Shown here: piece by piece, positions 8,588 to 17,337 of the stretch
Numbering within the stretch: the first letter of the stretch is position 1
Layout: each line of letters starts with the position of its first letter
Assembly (NCBI RefSeq): GCF_002886255.1
Contig: NZ_KZ614149.1
Coordinates: 3,965,272 to 4,029,271 of the forward strand
DNA from: Alteribacillus bidgolensis
Lineage (GTDB): Bacteria; Bacillota; Bacilli; Bacillales; Marinococcaceae
DNA: 64,000 nt
Direction: 5' to 3'
Translations under genes and position numbers: made by a program
Notes under the pieces: generated by a model
The model's database searches: none
Told to the model about the DNA's origin: nothing
What the model saw: only the letters and a program-made list of their open reading frames with translations

Positions 8588-8915
8588 AGTCCCAAAGATA
8601 TATCATAAATAATCGATAGTTATATATTTTTGAAAGCATCTTCATATGAAGATCGAGACGGATGAAAGTTTAGTACTTTATGAAAGAAGGAAATTTGTCG
8701 TTTAATCAATAAGGCCATTACTTGTCCATTCGTGTATTTTGAGACAAGTAATGGCTTTTATTGTAACAACTGTATTATCTTTTTTCTCTCACAATAGTAA
8801 GAGGTTTCTGTTGATGTAAATGATTGGTTGTCCTCTTCCATCCCAAAAAAACGGCTAGATATGATAATATGAAAGGTAGTGAAACGATGCAGCTGATTAT
8901 TGGAGGAATTCTACA
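8588..8915 (+). terminator. Intergenic stretch with bidirectional terminator at 8711-8760
   Basis: No gene is visible in this gap. A 13-bp perfect stem (GCCATTACTTGTC / GACAAGTAATGGC, 8714-8755) is followed by TTTTATT, with extra A-U pairs that make it symmetrical. The rest is AT-rich. The final bases hold GGAGG at about 8900 for the next gene. Confidence 0.7.
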
Positions 8916-9872
8916 GTGAATGAAAATCGTTCTGCCTTGCAAACTGTTATTGAAAATATAGAACGCGTTGTAGTGGGAAAACGCGAAGAAATAGAACTAA
9001 GTTTAACTGCTTTATTAGCCAAGGGCCATGTTTTACTTGAAGATGTACCAGGGGTTGGGAAAACAATGATGGTTCGAGCGATTGCTCGTTCCATTGGAGC
9101 AGAGTTTAATAGAATACAGTTTACACCTGATTTACTTCCTTCTGACGTAACTGGTGTCTCTATTTATAATCAGAAGACACTTGCCTTTGAATTTCGTGAA
9201 GGTCCAATCATGGGAAACGTCGTACTTGCAGATGAAATCAATCGTACTTCTCCAAAGACACAAGCTGCTTTATTGGAAGCATTGGAAGAAAAAAGTGTGA
9301 CGATTGACGGAACAACTCGTCCTCTCCAGGATCCATTTTTTGTAATGGCCACACAAAATCCTATTGAATACGGAGGGACATATCCGCTTCCAGAAGCCCA
9401 GCTTGATCGTTTTCTATTAAAATTAAAAATGGGCTATCCAAGTTATGAGGAAGAATTAGAAGTACTAAATCGTGTAGCTGAAAAACATCCAATTGAGGAT
9501 TTAACAGAAGTGCTTTCGCTTGAAGAAGTCCTTGCTATGCATAAGGAAGTTACACAAGTGTATGTAGATGCTTCAATCAAACATTATATTATAGCTATCA
9601 TTAACGAAACGAGAACACACAGGGATATTCATTTAGGTGTCAGTCCACGTGGGTCGATTGCATTAATGAAAACAGCTCAGGCATACGCTTTTCTTCAAGG
9701 AAGAGAATACGTTATTCCAGATGACGTGAAGTATTTATCACCTTTTGTTCTCTCGCACCGCCTTATTTTGAGACCCGATCTGCAAATGGTGGAAAAATCA
9801 GGTGAAGACGTCATCGGTGAAGTTCTTAACACTTTACGAGTTCCCTTATCTAAAAAGGAAGCGGTGCGTTAA
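8916..9872 (+). CDS. yeaC: MoxR-family AAA+ ATPase (YeaC)
   Basis: Putative chaperone-like ATPase that works with DUF58/von Willebrand-type partners. The 318 residues show Walker A (DVPGVGKT, about 43-50), Walker B (VVLADEINR, 102-110), an ALLEALEEK segment and sensor 1 ATQNP, all canonical for MoxR. GTG 8916 follows GGAGG with suitable spacing. It starts a three-gene operon with a DUF58 protein and a membrane transglutaminase, the same order as B. subtilis yeaC-yeaD-yebA ahead of guaA. Exact cellular role is not established in the family. Confidence 0.92.
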   Translation: MNENRSALQTVIENIERVVVGKREEIELSLTALLAKGHVLLEDVPGVGKTMMVRAIARSIGAEFNRIQFTPDLLPSDVTGVSIYNQKTLAFEFREGPIMGNVVLADEINRTSPKTQAALLEALEEKSVTIDGTTRPLQDPFFVMATQNPIEYGGTYPLPEAQLDRFLLKLKMGYPSYEEELEVLNRVAEKHPIEDLTEVLSLEEVLAMHKEVTQVYVDASIKHYIIAIINETRTHRDIHLGVSPRGSIALMKTAQAYAFLQGREYVIPDDVKYLSPFVLSHRLILRPDLQMVEKSGEDVIGEVLNTLRVPLSKKEAVR

Positions 9873-9875
9873 AAC

Positions 9876-11069
9876 ATGAAGTTATGGGGGGCGGTTATAA
9901 AAGCCATAAAGCTTCTGTCCATATTCGTAATGGCAGGGGCTTTGTATGCTTATGCGATGTTTCAGGGAGGATATGTGAGCTGGTTTTTGTTTTATAGTGT
10001 TATAGTGATTGTTTTATTTAACGCTGTTTTTATTCTATATCCGCTTCGCTTTATAGAGGTGGAACGGCGGATAGATAGAAGGCTGCTTTCTTATAATGAA
10101 ACAGTGAAAGTGGACCTGGTGTTAAAAAAGAAAATACCGTTTCCTCTCCTTTTTTTGAGTGTTTATGATGAGGTTCCATATGGTTTAAGAGGGCAAGGCC
10201 AAACCTCAGGTACGGTCTTTTTCTTTGCAGCAGCAAAAAAACTAAGTTATACGTATGAGGTTCGGGCAAACAGACGGGGTGAATACCATTTTTCTCCTAT
10301 TTATCTGCAGGCAGGGGATTTATTTGGCTTTTTTCAAAAAGAACGAACAGTAGTTTTACCTGTCACGTTAACAGTTTTTCCGAGACTTCTGCCGTTACGA
10401 AGATGGAATACTGCTCAACGAGATGAACAGTATAGCACTCTTTCTGTTTCCTCAAAGTCAATAGAGGAGGCATTTTCAGTTGCTGGGGTAAGGGAGTATA
10501 TACCGGGCGATAAAATGACAAGTATTGATTGGAAAATGTCGGCAAGAGCCGCAAAATTAGTTACAAAAGAATTCGAGTCACAAGAGGGAAAAGGATTTCT
10601 AATGGTACTTGAAAATGACAAGACAGATCATTGGACAGAACCTTTTGAAAGAGCCGTAGAATTTGCAGTTTCTTTTATTGATTACTGCTATAAGCAAGAG
10701 ATACCTGTTGGTTTTACACTTTCGGCTCGGAGCGAAATACTGATCGAAGAAGAAACAAAACAAAGCCATTTTCAGCAGATTTATAAGGAATTGGCTAAAG
10801 TGAAAAAAGAAAAAATTTCTCCCAATACTACCAGTGCTGCTAAGCGGTTTTCAGGCCGTTCTATTGTCTGGATTTCTCCAGGGTTAACACTTCAGACATT
10901 AGATGTGCTCCAGCGAATAGCTAGTCCTGGCAAAAAGCTTGTCGTTTTTTATATTCCGAATGAAACAAATAACAGCTTGGAGAAAGAACGTCTTTATCAT
11001 TTGCAAAGGCAAAAGGTCAATGCTTTTGCTATTCAGTTAAAGGAATCTTCGTTTGAAGTCACTTCTTAA
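9876..11069 (+). CDS. yeaD: DUF58 membrane protein (YeaD)
   Basis: A 397-residue protein with two closely spaced N-terminal transmembrane helices (about 10-55) and a cytoplasmic DUF58 region. The diagnostic VREYIPGDKMTSIDWKMSARAAKL core lies near 200-225. The start lies 3 bases after the MoxR stop and the end overlaps the codons upstream of the next gene, so this is a tight operon. DUF58 proteins adopt a vWA-like fold and are usual partners of MoxR ATPases. Function is otherwise unknown. Length is normal. Confidence 0.88.
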   Translation: MKLWGAVIKAIKLLSIFVMAGALYAYAMFQGGYVSWFLFYSVIVIVLFNAVFILYPLRFIEVERRIDRRLLSYNETVKVDLVLKKKIPFPLLFLSVYDEVPYGLRGQGQTSGTVFFFAAAKKLSYTYEVRANRRGEYHFSPIYLQAGDLFGFFQKERTVVLPVTLTVFPRLLPLRRWNTAQRDEQYSTLSVSSKSIEEAFSVAGVREYIPGDKMTSIDWKMSARAAKLVTKEFESQEGKGFLMVLENDKTDHWTEPFERAVEFAVSFIDYCYKQEIPVGFTLSARSEILIEEETKQSHFQQIYKELAKVKKEKISPNTTSAAKRFSGRSIVWISPGLTLQTLDVLQRIASPGKKLVVFYIPNETNNSLEKERLYHLQRQKVNAFAIQLKESSFEVTS

Positions 11070-11085
11070 AAAGGGGGAAACCATA

Positions 11086-13227
11086 TTGGAAAGCTCAAAG
11101 CGAACACCGCGTCTGTTTCTTCTATATATGCTTGGCTATTTGTTATTAATGGAGTGGCTGATTCCTTTGCCAGAAGTAACAAAAACGGCATTTGTTCCTG
11201 TATTTATGGCTGTCGCTGCTTTCTTTTTTCTAATTATGTTTTTAGGGTTTCCTTGGTGGGGAACATTACTGCTTATATTTGCAGGGATATTGTTCGGTCT
11301 TCATACGATATTTTTTGATTCCGCTTTTTTAGGAAGAGGATGGTGGAACACGCTTATTACCGATATTGGTCATAATGTCGGTTTTATGTTTGGCGGGCAG
11401 TGGCATGGTTTGAGTGATTTGTTTCGCAGTCTATTATTTCTGGTTTTATTAGCAATCATGAGTTATTTAATTTATTTTTGGGTCGTACATGCACGGCGTA
11501 TTCTATTCTTTTTCGTTTTCACGGTGATTTATATAGGAGTAATGGATACGTTTCTCCCATACGATGGGAGCCGTGCAGTAATACGAATATTTATCATTGG
11601 CTTTGTGTTGATGGCGCTGCTTCAATGGGACAGACTGGCTGCATTTTTTCCCGGTGCGAAGCGAAGGTCTTTATGGCTGCGCTGGTTTTTTCTTTCCATG
11701 GTTGTTTTAGTCATTGCAGCTGGGGTGGGGATGGCTGCTCCTAAAGCTGACCCGCAATGGCCGGATCCTGTTCCATTTCTTGAATCTAAGACAGTTTTAG
11801 ATGGAGAAAACGAATTAGGAAACAATAACGCACGGAGGATTGGATACGGTGACAATGACGAACGTCTTGGCGGCGGTTTTGAAATGGATGAATCTGTTAT
11901 TTTTACAGCAAAAGGTGAAAGAAGCGGGTATTGGAGAGGTGAATCCAAAAACGAATATACGGGGCATGGCTGGAATTCCGATACCCCTGAAGATTCTGCC
12001 GATCGGAGTACGTTTTTTGAAGACACGGTCCAAACAGAAGCTCAAACAGTTGAAGTAGAAATGGCAGATAACAGGGCATTTGACTTTGCTTTTTATCCAG
12101 GAGCTTTTCATTCTTTAGATATTCCGGGTGAGAATAATGTTCAAACTCAGGTGGACAGATATTCTGGTAAAGCCAATATCCTAGTCAATGAAGAGTCTTA
12201 TGAAACGGATGCTTATATTTTAACTTATGAAGATCCTGAATTTCCTATAGACAAAATGCAAAATGGTTCAAGTGAAGATCCAGAAGAAATTACAGAATAC
12301 TACCTATCGTTACCGGAGGACCTGCCTTCTTCTATTCATGAGTTAGCGGAACAATTAACAGAGGATGAAGATAACCGCTATGATAAGGTTCGGGCTGTAG
12401 AAGATTATCTTCACGGACCTGAATTTGTGTATGATACGTCTAATATTGCTGTACCCGAAGAAGGTCAGGATTACGTAGAACAATTTTTATTTAAAACCCA
12501 AAGGGGTTACTGCGATAATTTCTCTACCAGCATGGCTGTCATGCTGCGCACCCTTGATATTCCAACAAGATGGGTGAAAGGATTTACAGAAGGAGAAGAG
12601 TTAAACAGTGGTAATGAAGAAACACTTTATGAAGTGACAAACGCCAATGCCCATTCTTGGGTAGAAGTGTACTTTCCAGATGTAGGCTGGGTGCCTTTTG
12701 AGCCAACACGCGGCTTTACTTTTGAATTTGATTATACTAGAGAAAATACAGAAGCTGACAATGACCAAGAGGAAGAAAAAGAAGAAGAGGAAGAGCAAGA
12801 AGAGGAGGAAGAAACAGAAGAAAATAATGAAGAAGAGGAAGAAGATGTGTCGTCTGCTGGCTCAAGCATGCCGGTTTGGCCTTTTTTGGCGGGCGGTGTT
12901 TTCGTAGTAAGCATGGTGTTTATCTTCCGTTTTTATTTAATGAAAAGGATTCTTCTTTATCGATTTAAAAATGCAAGGGATACCTCTGCATTCACCAATG
13001 CTTTTCACTCTCTTTTATGGCTGCTTGGCTATGCAGGATTTAAAAAAGAAGATAGTGAAACGCTGCGGGAATATGCATGTCGAATTGATAAATTATTTGA
13101 AACAAATGACATGTCTTACCTCACATATGAATATGAAAAAATTCATTATGGAATGCAATCTCAGGCAGTGAAGACATCTTCTTCTTTGTCCGCTTGGGAA
13201 AACATGGTGAATCGAATAAAAGCTTGA
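11086..13227 (+). CDS. yebA: Membrane transglutaminase-like protein (YebA)
   Basis: A 713-residue protein. The N-terminal third holds about six transmembrane helices. An extracellular transglutaminase/protease-like core follows with the Cys (RGYCDNFST), His (NAHSWVEVYF) and Asp-region (WVPFEPTRGF) boxes intact. Then comes an extreme Glu-rich linker of roughly 45 residues, one more helix (VWPFLAGGVFVVS) and a cytoplasmic DUF4129-like tail. TTG 11086 is preferred because AAGGGGG at 11070-11076 is well spaced; an earlier in-frame TTG at 11053 lies inside yeaD without a site. Last gene of the MoxR-DUF58 operon. The acidic linker suits a high-salt surface. Confidence 0.87.
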   Translation: MESSKRTPRLFLLYMLGYLLLMEWLIPLPEVTKTAFVPVFMAVAAFFFLIMFLGFPWWGTLLLIFAGILFGLHTIFFDSAFLGRGWWNTLITDIGHNVGFMFGGQWHGLSDLFRSLLFLVLLAIMSYLIYFWVVHARRILFFFVFTVIYIGVMDTFLPYDGSRAVIRIFIIGFVLMALLQWDRLAAFFPGAKRRSLWLRWFFLSMVVLVIAAGVGMAAPKADPQWPDPVPFLESKTVLDGENELGNNNARRIGYGDNDERLGGGFEMDESVIFTAKGERSGYWRGESKNEYTGHGWNSDTPEDSADRSTFFEDTVQTEAQTVEVEMADNRAFDFAFYPGAFHSLDIPGENNVQTQVDRYSGKANILVNEESYETDAYILTYEDPEFPIDKMQNGSSEDPEEITEYYLSLPEDLPSSIHELAEQLTEDEDNRYDKVRAVEDYLHGPEFVYDTSNIAVPEEGQDYVEQFLFKTQRGYCDNFSTSMAVMLRTLDIPTRWVKGFTEGEELNSGNEETLYEVTNANAHSWVEVYFPDVGWVPFEPTRGFTFEFDYTRENTEADNDQEEEKEEEEEQEEEEETEENNEEEEEDVSSAGSSMPVWPFLAGGVFVVSMVFIFRFYLMKRILLYRFKNARDTSAFTNAFHSLLWLLGYAGFKKEDSETLREYACRIDKLFETNDMSYLTYEYEKIHYGMQSQAVKTSSSLSAWENMVNRIKA

Positions 13228-13252
13228 CCGCCCTAAGTGCTACTGCTAGAAT
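13224..13252 (+). promoter_or_regulatory. Promoter of the guaA riboswitch transcript
   Basis: TTGACC at 13224-13229 and TAGAAT at 13247-13252 are separated by exactly 17 bases, and the -35 overlaps the yebA stop codon. The transcript would begin about 20 bases before the riboswitch aptamer. No PurBox is visible here. Confidence 0.65.
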
Positions 13253-13280
13253 GATAGGCATGTTTTAGTCGCATATATCT

Positions 13281-13349
13281 CTTCGTATATCCTAGGGGGA
13301 TGGGCCTGGGAGTCTCTACCTGGTCACCGTAAATGACTGGATGACGAAG
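13281..13349 (+). promoter_or_regulatory. Purine riboswitch upstream of guaA, with U at the C/U74 position
   Basis: All three helices of the purine aptamer are present. P1 is CTTCGT / ACGAAG, P2 is CTAGG / CCTGG with a GGATGGG-type loop, J2/3 is GAGTCTCTAC, and P3 is CTGGTCA / TGACTGG around CCGTAAA. The residue equivalent to position 74 of the xpt aptamer is T at 13342 (J3/1 reads AT, not AC), and the next base is G (13343) rather than U. C there normally reads guanine and U reads adenine. It is followed by a classic terminator/antiterminator, so ligand binding should switch guaA off. Confidence 0.85.
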
Positions 13350-13395
13350 GCAGTTCTTGTATTGGATGATATCTATAAAGGTATCAATCTTTGTT

Positions 13396-13447
13396 CCCGG
13401 ACCTGCCTTCGTTTCCCTAAGAAACAAAGGCAGGCCCGGGTTATTTT
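13396..13447 (+). terminator. Riboswitch-controlled attenuator of guaA
   Basis: A very strong stem (CCCGG, CCTGCCTT and GTTTC paired with GAAAC, AAGGCAGG and CCGGG) is followed by TTATTTT. CTGCCTTCGT at 13403-13412 is the exact complement of ACGAAGGCAG at 13344-13353, the 3' side of aptamer P1. The unliganded RNA can therefore form an antiterminator. Confidence 0.9.
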
Positions 13448-13656
13448 ATATAAAAACATATTGAATACAGCAGTATTTAATGTACAGGACTGTTGTTTAA
13501 CGGTTTCGTTTATAAGGCAACCAGCGGCGTTTTTATAACAATTATCGCTTATCAGAAGAATAGGGAAATACCACTTTTTCTATATTATAGGTTTCAATTT
13601 AAATATGTTGTTTACACTTTTAAATATAATATGACTTTAATTGAGGTGGAATAGAC

Positions 13657-15195
13657 ATGGAACAAGACAATGAAATGATTGTTGTCCTCGATTTTGGAGG
13701 CCAGTATAATCAATTAATTACACGCAGAATCAGAGACTTGGGGGTCTACAGTGAACTCCACCCAAATTCTATCAGTGCTGAAAAAATAAAAGAGTTAAAT
13801 CCTGCAGGTGTTATTTTTTCTGGTGGGCCTAACAGCGCTTATACAGAGGGAGCTCCTTCCTGTGACCCGGAAATTTTTAATTTAGGAGTTCCGATTCTAG
13901 GTATTTGTTATGGAATGCAGCTTTTAACCCACCACTTTGGCGGTAAAGTAGAGGCTGCTAATCATAGGGAATATGGGAAAGCAGTCATTAAAGTTGAAAA
14001 TGATTCTGCTTTATACCATGATCTTCCGGAAGAGCAATCCGTTTGGATGAGTCACGGCGATCTTATTGTTGCTCCTCCTGAAGGATTTGAAATTGATGCT
14101 GTCAATCCGTCATGCCCGGTCGCTGGCATGAGTGATAAAAATAGAAAAATGTACGGTGTTCAATTTCATCCAGAAGTTCGTCACACTCAATTTGGAGATG
14201 ACCTATTAAAAAACTTTGCATTCGAAATTTGCCGCTGTGCTGGCAATTGGACGATGAGTAACTTTGTCGATGAACAGGTAGATATTATTCGCGAACAAGT
14301 AGCAGATAAAAATGTTTTGTGTGCATTAAGCGGCGGCGTTGATTCATCAGTAGTAGCTGCTTTGATACATAAAGCAATTGGAGACCAGCTTACCTGCATG
14401 TTCATTGATCACGGCTTGCTTCGTAAGAATGAAGCGGATAGTGTAATGAAAACATTCGGTGAAGACTTCAACATGAATTTGGTGAAAATTGATGCACAGG
14501 ACCGATTTTTAAATAAACTTGAAGGGGTATCAGATCCTGAACAAAAACGGAAAATCATTGGGAATGAATTCATTTATTTATTTGAAGAAGAAGCCGGCAA
14601 GTTGACTGATATGGACTTTTTAGCACAAGGGACTTTGTACACAGATATTATCGAAAGCGGCACAGATACAGCACAAACCATTAAATCCCATCATAACGTT
14701 GGCGGTTTGCCTGAAGATATGAATTTTGATTTGATTGAGCCGTTGAACAGTTTATTTAAAGACGAAGTTCGGAAACTGGGAACAGAGCTTGGTGTACCAG
14801 ATGAAATTGTATGGCGTCAGCCTTTTCCAGGTCCAGGATTAGGTATTAGAGTACTTGGTGAAATCACAGAAGAAAAGCTTGAGATTGTTAGAGAATCAGA
14901 TGCAATTTTGCGTGAAGAAATCAAAAATGCCGGGTTGGACCGAGAAATTTGGCAATATTTCACGGCTTTGCCTGATATGAGAAGTGTTGGAGTCATGGGT
15001 GATGCCAGAACCTATGACTATACAGTCGGAATCCGAGCGGTTACTTCTATCGACGGAATGACATCAGATTGGGCGCGCATCCCTTATGATGTATTGGAAA
15101 AAATCTCTACACGAATTGTAAATGAAGTTCAGCACGTTAACCGGGTTGTGTATGATATTACTTCTAAGCCGCCTTCGACGATTGAATGGGAGTAA
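13657..15195 (+). CDS. guaA: GMP synthase (glutamine-hydrolysing)
   Basis: Converts XMP, ATP and glutamine to GMP. The 512 residues comprise a class I glutamine amidotransferase domain (1-200, nucleophile Cys84 in GICYG, His in HPE near 170), an ATP-pyrophosphatase domain with the SGGVDSS P-loop near 225, and the C-terminal dimerisation domain ending in IEWE. ATG 13657 follows GAGGTGG. It has its own promoter, riboswitch and attenuator about 200 bases upstream. About 200 bases between attenuator and start hold no gene. Confidence 0.97.
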   Translation: MEQDNEMIVVLDFGGQYNQLITRRIRDLGVYSELHPNSISAEKIKELNPAGVIFSGGPNSAYTEGAPSCDPEIFNLGVPILGICYGMQLLTHHFGGKVEAANHREYGKAVIKVENDSALYHDLPEEQSVWMSHGDLIVAPPEGFEIDAVNPSCPVAGMSDKNRKMYGVQFHPEVRHTQFGDDLLKNFAFEICRCAGNWTMSNFVDEQVDIIREQVADKNVLCALSGGVDSSVVAALIHKAIGDQLTCMFIDHGLLRKNEADSVMKTFGEDFNMNLVKIDAQDRFLNKLEGVSDPEQKRKIIGNEFIYLFEEEAGKLTDMDFLAQGTLYTDIIESGTDTAQTIKSHHNVGGLPEDMNFDLIEPLNSLFKDEVRKLGTELGVPDEIVWRQPFPGPGLGIRVLGEITEEKLEIVRESDAILREEIKNAGLDREIWQYFTALPDMRSVGVMGDARTYDYTVGIRAVTSIDGMTSDWARIPYDVLEKISTRIVNEVQHVNRVVYDITSKPPSTIEWE

Positions 15196-15203
15196 AATAT
15201 TCT

Positions 15204-15249
15204 ATAAGCCGAATGAAATCGCTAAATAATCTATCAACGTTCGGTTATT
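15204..15249 (+). promoter_or_regulatory. PurBox pair (PurR operator) upstream of pbuG
   Basis: The PurBox core CCGAAC (consensus AWWWCCGAACWWT) appears as CCGAAT at 15209-15214 and inverted as GTTCGG at 15239-15244, 24 bases apart. The downstream box (AATAACCGAACGTT on the minus strand) is nearly perfect. Spacing and distance to the -35 are identical to the pair in front of purE. Confidence 0.75.
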
Positions 15250-15251
15250 GG

Positions 15252-15280
15252 TTGACTTATGAAAAATCAGTTGCTAAACT
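15252..15280 (+). promoter_or_regulatory. pbuG promoter
   Basis: TTGACT (15252-15257), a 17-base spacer and TAAACT (15275-15280) lie 7 bases after the second PurBox core and about 25 bases before the riboswitch. Confidence 0.65.
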
Positions 15281-15306
15281 ATGGATAGGTAATAAGTAAT
15301 ATAAGC

Positions 15307-15378
15307 TTTTTCGTATAATCGCGAGGATAGGGCTCGTGAGTCTCTACAGGCTACCGTAAATAGCTTGACTACGAAAAA
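15307..15378 (+). promoter_or_regulatory. Guanine riboswitch of pbuG
   Basis: Purine aptamer with a 9-bp P1 (TTTTTCGTA / TACGAAAAA), J1/2 TAATC, P2 GCGAG / CTCGT, J2/3 GAGTCTCTAC and P3 around CCGTAAA. The position-74 equivalent is C (15369), the guanine/hypoxanthine type, as expected for a hypoxanthine/guanine permease. Confidence 0.92.
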
Positions 15379-15454
15379 TCTGCGGCTTGAAATGTATGAA
15401 AACGAGAAAATCCGTTCATTATATTCCAAGGGTTGATTTTTTGTATTAAAGAAG

Positions 15455-15487
15455 CTCCGGGTAGTTCGTGCTGCCTGGAGTTTTTTT
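15455..15487 (+). terminator. Attenuator of the pbuG riboswitch
   Basis: A 10-bp stem CTCCGGGTAG / CTGCCTGGAG (two G-U pairs) is followed by seven T residues, placed between aptamer and coding start. Confidence 0.85.
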
Positions 15488-15548
15488 GATGTGAATTATT
15501 ATTCGCAGATTGTATTACAGAGACCAATATGAAATGGAGGAGCTTATT

Positions 15549-16862
15549 GTGAATCGCTATTTTGAGTTTGAAAAATGGAAGACCAATTTCCGTCAGGAAA
15601 GCGTTGCTGGATTAACGACATTTTTGTCTATGGCTTATATTTTGTTTGTAAACCCCCTTATTTTATCTGATGCGGGAATGGATCAAGGGGCGGTTTTTAC
15701 AGCAACTGCTCTTTCCGCTGCAATTGGTACGATTATTATGGGACTTATTGCTAGATATCCTATTGCACTAGCACCAGGGATGGGGCTGAATGCATTTTTT
15801 GCTTATACAGTCGTTCTAGGAATTGGCATTGAATGGCAGCTAGCCTTATTTGGTGTATTACTTTCAGGTATTATATTTATTTTAATTACGTTATTTGGTA
15901 TCCGAGAAAAGATTATTAATGCTATACCCGCACAGTTAAAATATGCTGCAGCTGCTGGTATAGGTTTATTTATTGCTTTTATAGGGCTGCAAAACGCGGG
16001 AGTAGTTGTACCGGATGAAGAAACAGCGGTAACCCTTGGTAATATGACCAGTCCTGCTACCATCCTCGCTTGTTTTGGACTAGTTGTTACGGCAATATTA
16101 ATGGTACTGGGCATCAAGGGCGGTATTTTTTACGGAATGGTCATTACTGCTGCTGCAGGTATGATAACTGGTTTAATTGGGTTGCCAGAAGGTATTATAG
16201 GATCAGTCCCAAGTTTAGCTCCAACGTTTGGATCTGCTTTTTCAATTCTTGGAGAAATGGAATGGACAAGTCAGTTACTTGTACAAATGTTAATTGTCGT
16301 ATTAACTTTTCTGTTTGTTGACTTCTTTGATACCGCAGGTACACTGTATGCGGTGGCAAATCAAGCTGGTTTTGTGAAAGACAATAAACTGCCGCGTGCT
16401 GGAAGAGCATTGCTGGCCGATTCGTCAGCCACTTCTATTGGTGCAATTCTCGGTACTTCTACAACGACGGCTTATATTGAATCTTCCTCAGGTGTTGCAG
16501 CGGGCGGGAGAACAGGTTTTGCATCTATTGTAACAGCTGCATTGTTTCTTCTTGCTATGTTTTTTTCACCGCTTTTAATTGTCGTTACAGAAGAAGTGAC
16601 AGCTCCGGCACTTATAATTGTAGGGGTGTTAATGGCTTCGTCTTTAAGACTGATTGAATGGAATAAGCTTGAGATCGCTCTGCCTGCCTTTTTAACAGTA
16701 GTCGCTATGCCTTTGACATACAGCATTGCAACAGGTATTGCACTCGGTTTTATTTTCTATCCGATAACGATGCTTCTTAAAGGCAAAAGTCGTGAAATTC
16801 ATCCTGTAATGTATGTATTGTTCTTTGTTTTTATAGCGTATTTTGCATTTTTAGGAGAATAG
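15549..16862 (+). CDS. pbuG: Hypoxanthine/guanine permease (NCS2/AzgA family)
   Basis: Multi-helix importer (437 aa, about 12-14 membrane segments) of the AzgA-like purine permease family. It opens with a short amphipathic stretch and VAGLTTFLSMAYILFVNP, followed by APGMGLNAFFAYTV, VDFFDTAGTLYAVA and GTSTTTAYIESSSGVAAGGRTG, the substrate-site signatures of this family. GTG 15549 is chosen because GGAGG at 15536-15540 precedes it; an upstream in-frame ATG at 15510 has none. Control is double: PurBoxes at the promoter and a guanine riboswitch in the leader. Ordering after guaA matches B. subtilis pbuG (yebB). Confidence 0.92.
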   Translation: MNRYFEFEKWKTNFRQESVAGLTTFLSMAYILFVNPLILSDAGMDQGAVFTATALSAAIGTIIMGLIARYPIALAPGMGLNAFFAYTVVLGIGIEWQLALFGVLLSGIIFILITLFGIREKIINAIPAQLKYAAAAGIGLFIAFIGLQNAGVVVPDEETAVTLGNMTSPATILACFGLVVTAILMVLGIKGGIFYGMVITAAAGMITGLIGLPEGIIGSVPSLAPTFGSAFSILGEMEWTSQLLVQMLIVVLTFLFVDFFDTAGTLYAVANQAGFVKDNKLPRAGRALLADSSATSIGAILGTSTTTAYIESSSGVAAGGRTGFASIVTAALFLLAMFFSPLLIVVTEEVTAPALIIVGVLMASSLRLIEWNKLEIALPAFLTVVAMPLTYSIATGIALGFIFYPITMLLKGKSREIHPVMYVLFFVFIAYFAFLGE

Positions 16863-16890
16863 AAAAGCTCTGTTGTATGCCTTTATATGC

Positions 16891-16932
16891 AAAAACACAT
16901 GGCCAGTTATAAAAATGGTCATGTGTTTTTTT
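16891..16932 (+). terminator. Terminator after pbuG
   Basis: The stem AAACACATG / CATGTGTTT with inner CCA/TGG pairs is followed by a run of seven T residues, 28 bases after the stop. Confidence 0.85.
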
Positions 16933-17116
16933 GCTGCTCATAAGTCAGTTAATATACTTGCTTTCATCTTGGAGTCTCACGTATTTCAGATGCTAGATGA
17001 CCATCTATCCTAAACAAATCTTTTTTTTTTGAAATTATCATCTTTCTAATTCTGCAAAATTGTTACATATTGAATGAATTTCTTCATTCATTTCTATATC
17101 ATTATAAACGATCATT

Positions 17117-17337
17117 ATATAAAATGTCCTCGTTATCGTTCGATTTTCGCTACAGGCGGACGCTTTCACTCTCTGGGCACAAGCGCGACATCTACTCCAA
17201 CTCACTTTGTTCGTTATCGTAGTGTTTTCTTTGCCGCGGGCTTGGCTTCAGCCTCCTCGGCAGCAAGCTGCCTGCGGTGTCTTCAGTTCAAGCTTATCCC
17301 GCAGGAGTCGCCGCCTTCCGCTACAATCAATCGATAT
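17117..17337 (+). repeat. GC-rich composite intergenic repeat
   Basis: The 615-base gap between pbuG terminator and the protease gene contains no gene but a GC-rich block unlike its AT-rich surroundings. TTTCGCTACAGGCGGACGC at 17145-17163 and GGAGTCGCCGCCTTCCGCTA around 17304-17323 form inverted outer arms. Between them are GCCGCGGGCTTGGCTTCAG and TCTTCAGTTCAAGC segments that I recognise as a repeat common in Bacillaceae intergenic regions. About 70 bases (17171-17232) split the expected junction after GGACGCTTTC, and TCGTTATCGT occurs both before the element and at that junction. This suggests one repeat inserted in another. Confidence 0.6.

Noticed and set aside
12698..12907. Lys-rich plus-strand ORF in another frame of the transglutaminase
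   Set aside because: It is a shifted reading of the same GAA/GAG-rich linker, fully inside the real gene.
12732..12914. Ser-rich minus-strand ORF opposite the transglutaminase
   Set aside because: It is the antisense image of the Glu-rich linker codons (GAA/GAG read as TTC/CTC/TCT) and has no ribosome binding site.
13233..13538. Two short ORFs (both strands) upstream of guaA
   Set aside because: They are chance frames across the riboswitch and attenuator, whose RNA structure explains the sequence.
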